Below are positions 1-7,395 of a stretch of 13,326 nt of DNA, piece after piece. The stretch is from Syntrophomonadaceae bacterium (lineage in GTDB: Bacteria; Bacillota; Dethiobacteria; DTU022). A model generated the notes under the pieces. That model ran no database searches and was not told where the DNA came from. It saw nothing but the letters and a program-made list of their open reading frames with translations. Made by a program: the position numbers and the translations under genes. The DNA lies in the NCBI GenBank assembly GCA_003552365.1, contig PUKR01000271.1, positions 1 through 13,326 on the forward strand. The letters run 5' to 3'. Each line of letters opens with the position of its first letter. Position 1 is the first letter of the stretch.

Positions 1-1
1 A

Positions 2-67
2 GTGCGACCTGGAGTAATGCGATTCGCTAACTACATCCCTCCTTCAAATAATAGAGATGTAGGTTAG
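2..67 (+). CDS. Possible C-terminal end of a truncated upstream gene
   Basis: One forward frame is open from the window edge to a TAG at 65-67 and reads ...RPGVMRFANYIPPSNNRDVG. The stop is followed within a few bases by a strong terminator, which is the usual arrangement at the end of a gene. A second frame also runs off the left edge and stops at 28-30, so the choice of frame is uncertain. I do not recognise the fragment; it could equally be the 3' end of a structured RNA, since CTACATC (33-39) and GATGTAG (56-62) can pair. Confidence 0.3.
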   Translation: MRPGVMRFANYIPPSNNRDVG

Positions 68-71
68 GCCC

Positions 72-113
72 GAAAGAGGCCCCGGTCCTCCACTGCCGGG
101 GTCTCTTTCTGTT
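72..113 (+). terminator. Strong rho-independent terminator
   Basis: A 14-base arm (72-85, starting GAAAGAGG) pairs with 96-109 (CCGGGG...TTTC) with only one G-U wobble, around a 10-base loop. It is followed by a short T-rich tract. It ends whatever is transcribed from the left edge and insulates the gene starting at 238. Confidence 0.85.
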
Positions 114-193
114 TAGAAAAAGAAATAAATAATTAGTAGAGGAAATTATTTTTGATAAAGAGGATTATGAGGTAGAATTTTATGAATAATTTC

Positions 194-230
194 TGTTATA
201 ATATATAAAACCTATATAGACTGGGGGAGG
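194..230 (+). promoter_or_regulatory. Extended -10 promoter and ribosome site of the receiver-signal peptidase gene
   Basis: TATAAT at 197-202 is preceded by TG at 194-195, giving an extended -10 element (TGtTATAAT). I see no good -35 at the right distance; TTGATA at 152-157 is too far away. A GGGGGAGG ribosome site at 223-230 lies 7 bases before the ATG at 238, so the 5' leader would be very short, roughly 28 bases. Confidence 0.6.
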
Positions 231-237
231 TCAAATA

Positions 238-2412
238 ATGTACCTTTTGCTGGTTGACCATGAGTTTATTAACTCAGCTGATCTTCAGGAAATGATCGAA
301 AGTGCCCCGGAAGGGACAGATATAGTAAATTGCTATTCAAAGAGTACTTTACTGAAGATCAGCGAAAAGCTTTCACCCGACCTGGTGATCGTTGATTTCT
401 TGATGATTAAAGAAGAACTGGCCACAGTTTTTAATGAACTTCGCAGCAAGAATAAGAACGCATATGTAATGGCCTTGATCGATCCGGATTATTATGAGCA
501 ACTTTTCGAAGCAATAGAGCTTGGCGGCATTGATGATTACATGGTTAAACCAATCCAAAAGGAAGACTTCATGGCCAGGATTAAAATAGCTACCCGGAAG
601 AAAAAATTTGACCGCCAGGACACCCAGTTGCAAAGCTATCCCTATCCTGTGGACCATGAAGTTGAAGAACCGGCAAGAAAAGATAGTGAAGATTTAGAGG
701 AAAGCATGACCGTTGATCAAGCACAGGATCAAGAAGCTTTTTTTGCTGCTGATGACGAGGATTTATTCGATCTGGATAAATTCGAACCTGCAGGAGAGCA
801 AGAGGAGCCCGAAGAGGAAATAATCTCAGAAGATGAAGCCACCCCCGACGAAATTACCCTTTCCGGAGGGCCAGGGTTATTCGAAGAAGAAATGAAAACA
901 GATGATGATCTTCCTGAACCGGAAGAGGAACCAGGCCGTGAATTAAACCTGGATTCTCACTTGGAACTTGAATTGGAGCCCAAGGATGACCCGGGATTTG
1001 CTTCCGGATTTGATACAGGACCTGATAAGGTTGGGGAATTTAGTTTTGATGATATTGTGCCGGGAGAAGAAGACGATCAAGACGAAGATCTTTTTAAACC
1101 CGACCAGGAGGGGCTGGAAGAATCAAACGGCGAAGGTTATGGTTTGTTTGATGAGCCAACCTCTCAGGAACAGGAAGAAGAGATGCTTTCCGGTGAAAGT
1201 TTCTCAAGCCTATTTGATGATGAAACACCTGAGAGTTTCGAACCGGTAGAGGATGAGCAAAGTAAATCTTTTGGTGAAACTATTGAAAGTGAACCCTTTG
1301 GAGTGGAAGACTTCGAAGAGCAGGCAGATCAAGAGCCGGAAGATAAACAAACAGAACCCGGACCGGAAATACTGCGGCCTGCTGATGAATTTGTCAAAGA
1401 TAGCAGTGAGGATTTAAGCAGAAAAGAGGATTCATTCAGGTTCACTACTTTATCCCCCGAAGAAGAAGACAAAGAGTTTGAAGATCTTTTTGCAGATGCT
1501 CCTCCCAGTCCCAGCCCTGAAAGCATGGAGTGGGAACCTGTAGAGGAAGAAAGCATATTGCCGGAGGGTGATGATGCTTTTACAGGCACACCTCCTGCTG
1601 AAGATAAGGTAGGTGAAGGTAAAAGGAGAAGCCTTAGTTCCCAGTTACCTGGTAAATCTGCCGATGATTTTTTGTTTGGCAAAGACCCCGATGAAGAAGA
1701 AGGCCGTGATCAAGGGGGACAGGGTTATAACCAGGATATGCTCGACCAGTTCACCGGAGACGATGACGAAGAAGAACCGGGCCCCAGATCTCGTGCAAAA
1801 CGAAAAAAAAGTTCTAAAAGCCGCTTCCCGCGGATATTTACTATCATAGGCAATATAGTTTTTGTTATTCTTTTACTGGTGATGGCGGCCCTTTCCTTTT
1901 TCCTGATTCAAAGCAGGATTACCGGTGGAGTACCCGAAGTAGCCGGCTACCAGATGTATATTGTTTTAAGCGGTAGTATGCAACCTGAATTTGATACCGG
2001 AAGTTTAGCTTTTGTGCGCGAAACCGATCCTGAAGAACTGACGACCGGAGATATAATCACTTTCAGGAGTCCGGCCAACCCGGAATCTTTGACCACCCAC
2101 CGGATTGTCGAAGTACAAGATGATGATGGACTGCAGTTTGTGACCAGGGGCGACGCCAACAATATCAACGATCCCAACCCGGTTCCGGATGAAAATGTCG
2201 TGGGCAGGGTAACCGGATCAGTGCCGTACGTCGGATACCTGATGAATTTCGTGCAGACCAGTCAGGGGCTGATCCTCCTAATATTTGTCCCCGGGGTGTT
2301 AATTATCGTTTTTGAACTGGGTAAGATAATGAAGTATTTAACCCAGGGAGAAGAAGGCAATAAACGCAAGGGAAACGGCAGGCGTAAATATCCTGCCGAA
2401 GAGGGAGAGTAA
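238..2412 (+). CDS. Receiver domain fused to a membrane-bound ER-type (SipW-like) signal peptidase
   Basis: The protein has 724 residues in three parts. Residues 1-120 form a response-regulator receiver fold with D7, the phospho-acceptor position D53 (LVIVDF) and K104-P105 all kept; H8 replaces one residue of the usual acidic pair. Residues about 125-515 are a low-complexity, strongly acidic linker, probably disordered. A basic stretch (517-532) leads into a membrane segment (533-557). An S26B peptidase domain follows, with SGSMQP (S580 as nucleophile), THR (H621 as the general base typical of SipW/Sec11 rather than the Lys of LepB) and GDANNINDP (638-646, D645). A second membrane segment (about 678-698) and a basic tail end the protein. 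The predicted topology puts the receiver and linker in the cytoplasm and the protease outside. SipW-type enzymes usually have about 180-200 residues, so the N-terminal 530 residues are an addition. No TasA-like substrate or histidine kinase is nearby. The peptidase call is secure; regulation by phosphorylation is inference. Confidence 0.88.
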   Translation: MYLLLVDHEFINSADLQEMIESAPEGTDIVNCYSKSTLLKISEKLSPDLVIVDFLMIKEELATVFNELRSKNKNAYVMALIDPDYYEQLFEAIELGGIDDYMVKPIQKEDFMARIKIATRKKKFDRQDTQLQSYPYPVDHEVEEPARKDSEDLEESMTVDQAQDQEAFFAADDEDLFDLDKFEPAGEQEEPEEEIISEDEATPDEITLSGGPGLFEEEMKTDDDLPEPEEEPGRELNLDSHLELELEPKDDPGFASGFDTGPDKVGEFSFDDIVPGEEDDQDEDLFKPDQEGLEESNGEGYGLFDEPTSQEQEEEMLSGESFSSLFDDETPESFEPVEDEQSKSFGETIESEPFGVEDFEEQADQEPEDKQTEPGPEILRPADEFVKDSSEDLSRKEDSFRFTTLSPEEEDKEFEDLFADAPPSPSPESMEWEPVEEESILPEGDDAFTGTPPAEDKVGEGKRRSLSSQLPGKSADDFLFGKDPDEEEGRDQGGQGYNQDMLDQFTGDDDEEEPGPRSRAKRKKSSKSRFPRIFTIIGNIVFVILLLVMAALSFFLIQSRITGGVPEVAGYQMYIVLSGSMQPEFDTGSLAFVRETDPEELTTGDIITFRSPANPESLTTHRIVEVQDDDGLQFVTRGDANNINDPNPVPDENVVGRVTGSVPYVGYLMNFVQTSQGLILLIFVPGVLIIVFELGKIMKYLTQGEEGNKRKGNGRRKYPAEEGE

Positions 2413-2439
2413 CGTAAAGCTGAAAATAAGCTTTATAGA

Positions 2440-2473
2440 AAACCCGGAGGGAATACCCCCGGGTTTATCTTTT
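2440..2473. terminator. Bidirectional terminator between convergent genes
   Basis: AAACCCGG-A-GGG (2440-2451) pairs with CCCCCGGGTTT (2456-2466) around an AATA loop, with one bulged base. ATCTTTT follows on the plus strand. On the minus strand the stem is followed by TTTTCTATAAAG. It lies between the converging ends at 2412 (+) and 2548 (-) and probably serves both. Confidence 0.85.
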
Positions 2474-2547
2474 AACCAACCTCCTTTTAGACGGTCAGTT
2501 CCTATTAAATATTTGTGATCAATTAAACTTCTTGCCCTACTTAAAGC

Positions 2548-3033
2548 TTATAACGGCTTGAAGTGCTTGATATCTTCGATTCCTCCCTGCCGCTCATCTT
2601 TTGGCTTAAATTCAGCCTTTACTTTCATGCCGATTTCTACCTGTTCAGGTTTAACGCCGGCCAGGCGGTGTATTAAAAGCCCATCGGCAATCTTTACAGC
2701 TGCAACCAGGGAAGGCTCTTCTTTTTCCTCACCGGTTTTTGTCCTGTGGACTGCCGTGAATGAATGGATTTCGCCTTCGGTGCCCACATCAAGCCAGTCT
2801 TTTTCCTTCTCCAGGCGTTTGAAACAGCGTTCGCAGTAGATCCTGGCCGGTACATAGGTGACCGCGCAGTCTTCGCAGCGGGAACCGTATATTTTACCGT
2901 TTTCTTTGAGCTCTTCAAAAAACCACTGGCCCGCGACCCCGGCTGTATAGCGGTTTTTAACCGGAAATGCCTTTGTGCCGGGATCCCAGTAACGGTTATC
3001 AATATTCCTGGTGATTCTTTCCAGTATGGCCAT
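2548..3033 (-). CDS. DUF35 zinc-ribbon/OB-fold protein, last gene of the acyl-CoA operon
   Basis: This 161-residue protein has the DUF35 layout: an N-terminal helix region, a rubredoxin-like zinc ribbon with C53-x2-C56 and C67-x2-C70, and a C-terminal OB fold (about 85-160) ending in the typical IGMKVKAEFKP segment. Family members are non-catalytic or scaffold partners of thiolase-superfamily enzymes: they bring acetoacetyl-CoA thiolase and HMG-CoA synthase together in archaea, BbsA pairs with BbsB in toluene degradation, and ChsH2 activates the steroid aldolase Ltp2. The start is fixed by AAGGAGGG just upstream. Only 12 bases separate it from the preceding DUF35 gene, to which it is clearly related, so the two look like a duplicated subunit. 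It is followed by the shared terminator. Confidence 0.85.
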   Translation of the reverse strand: MAILERITRNIDNRYWDPGTKAFPVKNRYTAGVAGQWFFEELKENGKIYGSRCEDCAVTYVPARIYCERCFKRLEKEKDWLDVGTEGEIHSFTAVHRTKTGEEKEEPSLVAAVKIADGLLIHRLAGVKPEQVEIGMKVKAEFKPKDERQGGIEDIKHFKPL

Positions 3034-3045
3034 TTAGCTCCCTCC

Positions 3046-3564
3046 TTATTCAATCGGTTTAAAATACTTGATATCATTTATCGACCCGGTTCGTTCCGCT
3101 TCCGGCTTCCAAACTGCTTTTACCTTCATACCGATCTTGATCTGATCGGGTTCAACTTCGTTTAACAGGTGCATAATGCCCATTCCTTCCGAAGCACCGT
3201 CTATTTCAATTACCGCAGGCAGGTGTGGTTTTTCACCTTCGCCGATGCGGCTGGCATCCCAGTGCACGTGACAGATCGAGAAGGTGTTGATTACCCCTGT
3301 ATCCTGCACATAAACCCAGTTGTTGCTGGGGACGTAGCAAAGTTCGCAGAAAAGCCGCGGTGGAAGCATGATCCGTTTGCACTTACGGCATTCTGTGGCG
3401 ATGATCCGGCCGTTTTTTAATTCGGCCAGGTAGCGGTTGACAGCTACCCCCGTATCCCAGGCGTAAGCGCAATCAAGGCTGTCGTCGGTAACAAAAATTT
3501 TGCCCGAACTGACATCCTTGGCCGAAAGGCCTGTTCCACCGGAAACCTGAACTTTCTCTTTCAT
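3046..3564 (-). CDS. DUF35 zinc-ribbon/OB-fold protein (first of two)
   Basis: This 172-residue DUF35 protein has zinc ligands C59-x2-C62 and C73-x2-C76, followed by an OB fold that ends in IGMKVKAVWKP. The first 35 residues are an extra segment of unclear role. AAGGAGGT at 3573-3580, 8 bases before the ATG, fixes the start. It follows the second thiolase-fold gene after a 130-base gap, the longest gap in the operon, and precedes the other DUF35 gene by 12 bases. A role as partner subunit of one of the two adjacent thiolase-fold proteins is inferred from the family. Which DUF35 binds which enzyme cannot be read from sequence. Confidence 0.85.
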   Translation of the reverse strand: MKEKVQVSGGTGLSAKDVSSGKIFVTDDSLDCAYAWDTGVAVNRYLAELKNGRIIATECRKCKRIMLPPRLFCELCYVPSNNWVYVQDTGVINTFSICHVHWDASRIGEGEKPHLPAVIEIDGASEGMGIMHLLNEVEPDQIKIGMKVKAVWKPEAERTGSINDIKYFKPIE

Positions 3565-3694
3565 TACTGGTAACCTCCTTTTACAGCAAGTTGATAGCGA
3601 TTAATCACCCTGTTTAAATTTTTATTAACAGCCCGTTGAGGGCCGAATCGTAACTTTAAAGCTCCTAACATGAGCCTGGTTTGATGCAATGTGT

Positions 3695-4852
3695 TTATAT
3701 GCCCGCTACCACTACCGAACTTACCTGCATTAAATCGCCCCAGGCCTGGGCTACACCTAAGCGTGGATTGCCGGGCACCTGACGTTCTCCCGCTTCGCCG
3801 CGCAGCTGCCAGAAAAGCTCGCATGCCTTCATGGTTCCGGCTGCGGCAATCGGGTTGCCCACCCCTAGCAAGCCGCCGGAAGGGCACATCGGCATGTTGC
3901 CGTCCATGGCGAAATGTCCGTCTCGCAGCAGTTCGACTGTTTTGCCGCGCGGGGAAAGCTGCAGTCCTTCAAGGTGGTGCAGGGCCTTGTAATCGAAAGG
4001 ATCGTAGGGTTCGGCAATATCAATTTGTTTGTGGGGTTCCCTGATGCCGGCCATATCATAAGCCATGCGTGCCGCTTTGTCCAGGTAGCGCGGGTAGGAG
4101 AGATCCCTGGTGGCCCAGTATGCAGTATCGAGTGTCCAGCCGACTCCTTCAATCCAGACCGGTTTGTCGGTTAAGCGGCGGGCCACCGGTTCCGCAGCCA
4201 AAAGCACCGCTGCTGCGCCGTCTGAAACCGGGCTGACGTCAAGCCTGCTTACCGGGTAGGCCATCATTTCCGAGTTTACGACGTCATCTACAGTCACCTC
4301 ATCGGTGAACTGCGAAGCCGGATGTTTCAGGCCGTTCCTTTTATTGTTCACCGCCGCCAGGGCCATATCTTCTTTGGTGTAACCGTAGCGTTCCATGTAG
4401 CGGTTCATTTCCAGGGCAAAAATCCAGAGCAGGTTGGGCTGCAGGGGTCGCTCCGTAATTGAGTCAAATATGGTTAAGAAAAATCCCTGGGCATGCGGCA
4501 TGGCGCTGGACATTTTTTCTTCACAAACTACCAGGCAGGTATCAAACAAGCCGGAAGCTACGTGGTACCAGCCGTGCGCAATGGCATGGACACCGGTGGC
4601 TCCCCCGACAAATACCCGCATGGTCGGCTTGTTCCAGCCGCCAGAGCCGCAGGCCATGTATTCTCCGTTCTGGTGGATACCGTCAAAAGCATCCGGAGCA
4701 GTACCGTGGGCCACACAATCGACATCGTCCAGGCTTAATCCGCAGCTGTCCAGGGTGGTCTTTGCCGCTTCATAGGAAAGCTCTTTCGGGGTCTCCAAAG
4801 CCCTGCGGACAAACTTGGTCATGCCGGCTCCAACCATAGCTACTTTTCTCAT
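3695..4852 (-). CDS. Thiolase-superfamily protein lacking the catalytic cysteine
   Basis: This 385-residue protein is close in length and overall pattern to SCP2/archaeal-type thiolases. It has MRKVAMVGAG at the start, the DGAAAVLLA segment (211-219), SGGLLGVGNP (325-334) and LRGEAGERQVPG (350-361). The catalytic positions are altered. The usual CASG nucleophile loop reads GATG (84-87). The GHP histidine is Asn (GNP, 332-334). The C-terminal HNxGG loop reads QAWGD (369-373). The substrate loop reads EPYDPF (281-286), with Y283. Thiolase chemistry through a covalent acyl-cysteine is therefore unlikely. Ltp2-type acyl-CoA aldolases, which also need a DUF35 partner, are a better functional model but not proven. 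GGAGGG precedes the ATG, and 27 bases separate the gene from the upstream paralogue. Confidence 0.82.
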   Translation of the reverse strand: MRKVAMVGAGMTKFVRRALETPKELSYEAAKTTLDSCGLSLDDVDCVAHGTAPDAFDGIHQNGEYMACGSGGWNKPTMRVFVGGATGVHAIAHGWYHVASGLFDTCLVVCEEKMSSAMPHAQGFFLTIFDSITERPLQPNLLWIFALEMNRYMERYGYTKEDMALAAVNNKRNGLKHPASQFTDEVTVDDVVNSEMMAYPVSRLDVSPVSDGAAAVLLAAEPVARRLTDKPVWIEGVGWTLDTAYWATRDLSYPRYLDKAARMAYDMAGIREPHKQIDIAEPYDPFDYKALHHLEGLQLSPRGKTVELLRDGHFAMDGNMPMCPSGGLLGVGNPIAAAGTMKACELFWQLRGEAGERQVPGNPRLGVAQAWGDLMQVSSVVVAGI

Positions 4853-4879
4853 CGTTCAACCCTCCATTTATGTTGAGAT

Positions 4880-6043
4880 TTAAGATTTATTGCTTAAAAT
4901 TATCGCTGTGCCGGTTGTGGTAGGCACACCGCGCCAGGCAAAAGCCAACCCGGTTTCAACCCCGGGCAGTTGCCTCGGTCCCGCTTCACCACGCAGCTGA
5001 AGCACGGTTTCAAGCACCCGGTGCAAGCCGTTGGCTTCATGCAAATAGCCAACACCCAGGCTGCCTCCGGATACATTAACCGGCAGGTCACCGGCGGGGG
5101 CAAATGAGCCCAGATCCAAAAGCTCGCCTGCTTCACCCGGGCCGCAAAGTTTCAGGGCTTCAATATGCTGCAGCTCCTTGTAGGAGAAGGTATCGTCGAT
5201 TTCTGCAAAATCTATTTCGTTGTACGGGGTGTTGATGCCGGCCATGGAGTATGCTTTTTGTGCAGCCAATTCTGCGTAACGGGCGCTGCCAAGCGTATCG
5301 GTGCGGGAGTCAAGGTTGGGAGTATCGGTAGCCCAGCCCAGTCCCGTGATCCAGATCGGATGGTCGGTAAGCTCTCTTGCTTTATCTTCGGAAGCTAAGA
5401 GCAAGACTATCGCGCCGTCCAGGTGACCGCTTTTATCAAATTCACCTAACGGTTTGCATAAAGGCGGTGCGTTAAGGATATCATCCATATCGATTTTGGC
5501 ACCGTAGATAGCGGTCGGGTTTTTTAGAGCATTATACCTGTTCTTGATCACTACTTTGGCACACTGCTCCCTGCTGGTCCCGGTTTCATAAAGGTAGCGG
5601 TTCATTTCTAAACCGGCGATAAAGTAGGGGTTTTCCTGGAAAGGACGGATATAGGCAGGGTCGGTGGCATAAGAAAGGACATTTTCATAACTTGAAAGGT
5701 TGGATATCTTGGAAAATGCCGATGCTGCCACAACGTCAAACTGCCCGGTTTTGATCTGCATCAGCGCCGAAGCCAGTCCCTGCAAACTGTCACCGGCAAT
5801 ACTTTGCACCGGTTTGAGCACGGCACCAAGTTGATCGGGCACGTATTCGTCGGCAATACTGATTCCTTCCATAAAATCCTCAGATGAAGCAACGAAGGAA
5901 TCAATCGATTGAGGGTGAATACCCCCGGCATCTTCGTAGCACTTGGTGGCGGCTTCGTAGATCATTTCCCGGTAGGAAACATCGGTGGAAGTGGTCCTGA
6001 AACCGGAGTAACCAATGCCGACAATTGCAACTTTTTTACTCAT
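4880..6043 (-). CDS. Second thiolase-superfamily protein lacking the catalytic cysteine
   Basis: This 387-residue protein is a paralogue of the next gene; they share EMNRY, AYSMAGI/AYDMAGI, SGG.LGVG and LRGEAG.RQ.PG. Its catalytic loops are degenerate in a different way. The cysteine loop reads SIAGDS (81-86). The substrate loop reads EIDDTF (281-286) in place of EPYDPF. The GHP loop reads GYLHEANG (332-339). The C-terminal loop reads FAWRG (368-372). Because the overall fold signatures are intact, this is a diverged protein rather than a decaying pseudogene. It may form a heteromer with its paralogue, one active and one structural, or act on a different acyl-CoA. AAGGAGGG at 6055-6062, 11 bases before the ATG, supports the start, and 48 bases separate it from the dehydrogenase gene. 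Confidence 0.8.
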   Translation of the reverse strand: MSKKVAIVGIGYSGFRTTSTDVSYREMIYEAATKCYEDAGGIHPQSIDSFVASSEDFMEGISIADEYVPDQLGAVLKPVQSIAGDSLQGLASALMQIKTGQFDVVAASAFSKISNLSSYENVLSYATDPAYIRPFQENPYFIAGLEMNRYLYETGTSREQCAKVVIKNRYNALKNPTAIYGAKIDMDDILNAPPLCKPLGEFDKSGHLDGAIVLLLASEDKARELTDHPIWITGLGWATDTPNLDSRTDTLGSARYAELAAQKAYSMAGINTPYNEIDFAEIDDTFSYKELQHIEALKLCGPGEAGELLDLGSFAPAGDLPVNVSGGSLGVGYLHEANGLHRVLETVLQLRGEAGPRQLPGVETGLAFAWRGVPTTTGTAIILSNKS

Positions 6044-6091
6044 CTCTGAACAATCCCTCCTTAATAGTATTTACTTAAATATCTTCAAATA

Positions 6092-7231
6092 TCAACAGCC
6101 AAGCTGCCGGGCAATTACCAAACGCTGGATTTCTGAGGTTCCTTCGCCAATCTCCATCAACTTGGCATCACGCAGGTAGCGTTCAACCGGGTATTCTTTT
6201 ATGTAGCCGTAACCGCCAAAGATTTGAATAGCCTCAAGGGCTGCTTTTACCGCCACTTCCGAAGCGTGTAGCTTGGCCATTGCCGACTCCCTGGTAAAAG
6301 GTTTCCCGTGATCTTTTAGCCAGGCTGCCCGGTGAACTCCCAGCCTGGCCAGCTCTACCTGGGTGGCCATGTCGGCCAGTTTAAACTGAATTGCCTGGAA
6401 CTTGGAGATGGGCTGCCCGAACTGCTTGCGCTCTTTAGCATAAGCCAGGGCGGCATCAAGCGAAGCCTGGGCAATTCCAACTGCCAGGGCCCCGATGCTG
6501 ATCCGCCCCCCGTCAAGCACTTTTAGAAACTGCTTGAAGCCCTCGCCCCGTTTGCCAATCAGGTTTTCTTCCGGGATTCGCACATCATCAAGCACTATTT
6601 CCGCCGTATCAGATGCTTTTAAGCCCAGCTTGTCGTACGGAGGAGATACTGAAAAACCGGGTGTATCGGTGGGAACAAGAAAAGAACTGATTCCTCTCGC
6701 GCCCTGTCCCGGCTCCGTGACTGCCGTAATCACGGCAATTTTGGCATGCGACGCATTGGTGATAAAGCACTTGGTGCCGTTTAAAACCCACTGGTCACCT
6801 TCTAAAGCTGCGGTAGTTTTAGTGCCGCTGGCATCGGAACCGGCATCTGGTTCGGTAAGGCCGAAAGCGGCAAGCATTTCCCCTTTAGCGCAGGGAACGA
6901 CCCATTTTTGCTTTTGTTCTTCCGATCCAAACAGGTAAACCGGGCCGGTTCCGATTGAACAGTGAGCTGCATAAGTAATCCCGGTCGATGCGCAGGCCCG
7001 GGATATTTCTTCTACGGCTATAACATAAGGAAGGTAACCGTCGCCGGTGCCCCCGTACTCTTCGCTGAAGGGAAGGGCAAACAGGTCTAGTCCGGCCATT
7101 TTTTCAATAATCTCGTGGGGGAAACGTCCTTCTTGATCAAGTTCTGCAGCTACCGGGGCCAGTTCATTTTGAGCAAAGTCGCGTACCATCTGTTGAATCA
7201 TGATCTGGCTTTCGTTCAGAGCAAAATCCAT
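6092..7231 (-). CDS. Acyl-CoA dehydrogenase, first gene of the operon
   Basis: This flavin enzyme introduces the alpha-beta double bond of an acyl-CoA and passes electrons to an electron-transfer flavoprotein. The 379 residues match the usual length of the Bcd/SCAD group. Signatures are LTEPDAGSD (125-133) in the flavin-binding middle domain, ERKQFG in the C-terminal helices, FGGYGY, and GEGTSEIQR near the end, with E363 at the catalytic-base position of SCAD-type enzymes. I chose the ATG at 7231 because AAGGAGGT (7237-7244) precedes it by 5 bases and the protein then starts with the normal MDFALNESQ. The upstream in-frame ATG at 7333 would add 34 unconserved residues. The chain-length preference cannot be stated. 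No EtfAB, hydratase or hydroxyacyl-CoA dehydrogenase lies in the window. Confidence 0.92.
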   Translation of the reverse strand: MDFALNESQIMIQQMVRDFAQNELAPVAAELDQEGRFPHEIIEKMAGLDLFALPFSEEYGGTGDGYLPYVIAVEEISRACASTGITYAAHCSIGTGPVYLFGSEEQKQKWVVPCAKGEMLAAFGLTEPDAGSDASGTKTTAALEGDQWVLNGTKCFITNASHAKIAVITAVTEPGQGARGISSFLVPTDTPGFSVSPPYDKLGLKASDTAEIVLDDVRIPEENLIGKRGEGFKQFLKVLDGGRISIGALAVGIAQASLDAALAYAKERKQFGQPISKFQAIQFKLADMATQVELARLGVHRAAWLKDHGKPFTRESAMAKLHASEVAVKAALEAIQIFGGYGYIKEYPVERYLRDAKLMEIGEGTSEIQRLVIARQLGC

Positions 7232-7358
7232 TACTAACCTCCTTTCTGCATAAGTTTGAAGGCAGGTTCTTAATCTCAATGTGCGAATGAACTGGAATGG
7301 TTTAACTGTGGCTTGGTAGTTGGCGCATAGCAAAATGAGCTGGTAGAATGCATAAAAT

Positions 7359-7395
7359 ATTGCCTATATAAATTATATAGCAATGATTGTGCCAA
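7359..7395 (-). promoter_or_regulatory. Inverted repeat and likely promoter region of the acyl-CoA operon
   Basis: ATTGC-c-TATATAA (7359-7371) mirrors TTATATA-GCAAT (7373-7384) around one central base, an almost perfect 12-base inverted repeat. On the minus strand the repeat contains TATAAT-like sequence, and TTGGCA lies at 7395-7390, upstream of it. Spacing to the best -10 choices is 17-18 bases but those hexamers are poor (TTTATA, TTATAT), so the promoter call is tentative. A repeat overlapping a promoter about 130-150 bases before the operon is a reasonable repressor-site candidate. No regulator gene is adjacent. Confidence 0.4.

Noticed and set aside
238..2412. Assignment of the signal peptidase as the sipW of a TasA biofilm operon
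   Set aside because: The peptidase type matches, but there is no TasA, camelysin or TapA gene beside it, so the gene name and substrate would be guesswork.
3564..3671. 35-codon minus-strand ORF in the gap before the first DUF35 gene, its stop overlapping that gene's ATG
   Set aside because: No ribosome site precedes its ATG and the peptide is not recognisable. The frame simply continues from antisense-frame sequence inside the thiolase-fold gene. A short GCCC/GGGC hairpin in the gap (3631-3643) is too weak to call a terminator.
7232..7333. N-terminal extension of the acyl-CoA dehydrogenase from the ATG at 7333
   Set aside because: The extra 34 residues do not resemble the family. A strong ribosome site sits directly before the ATG at 7231, and the shorter product has the normal family start and length.
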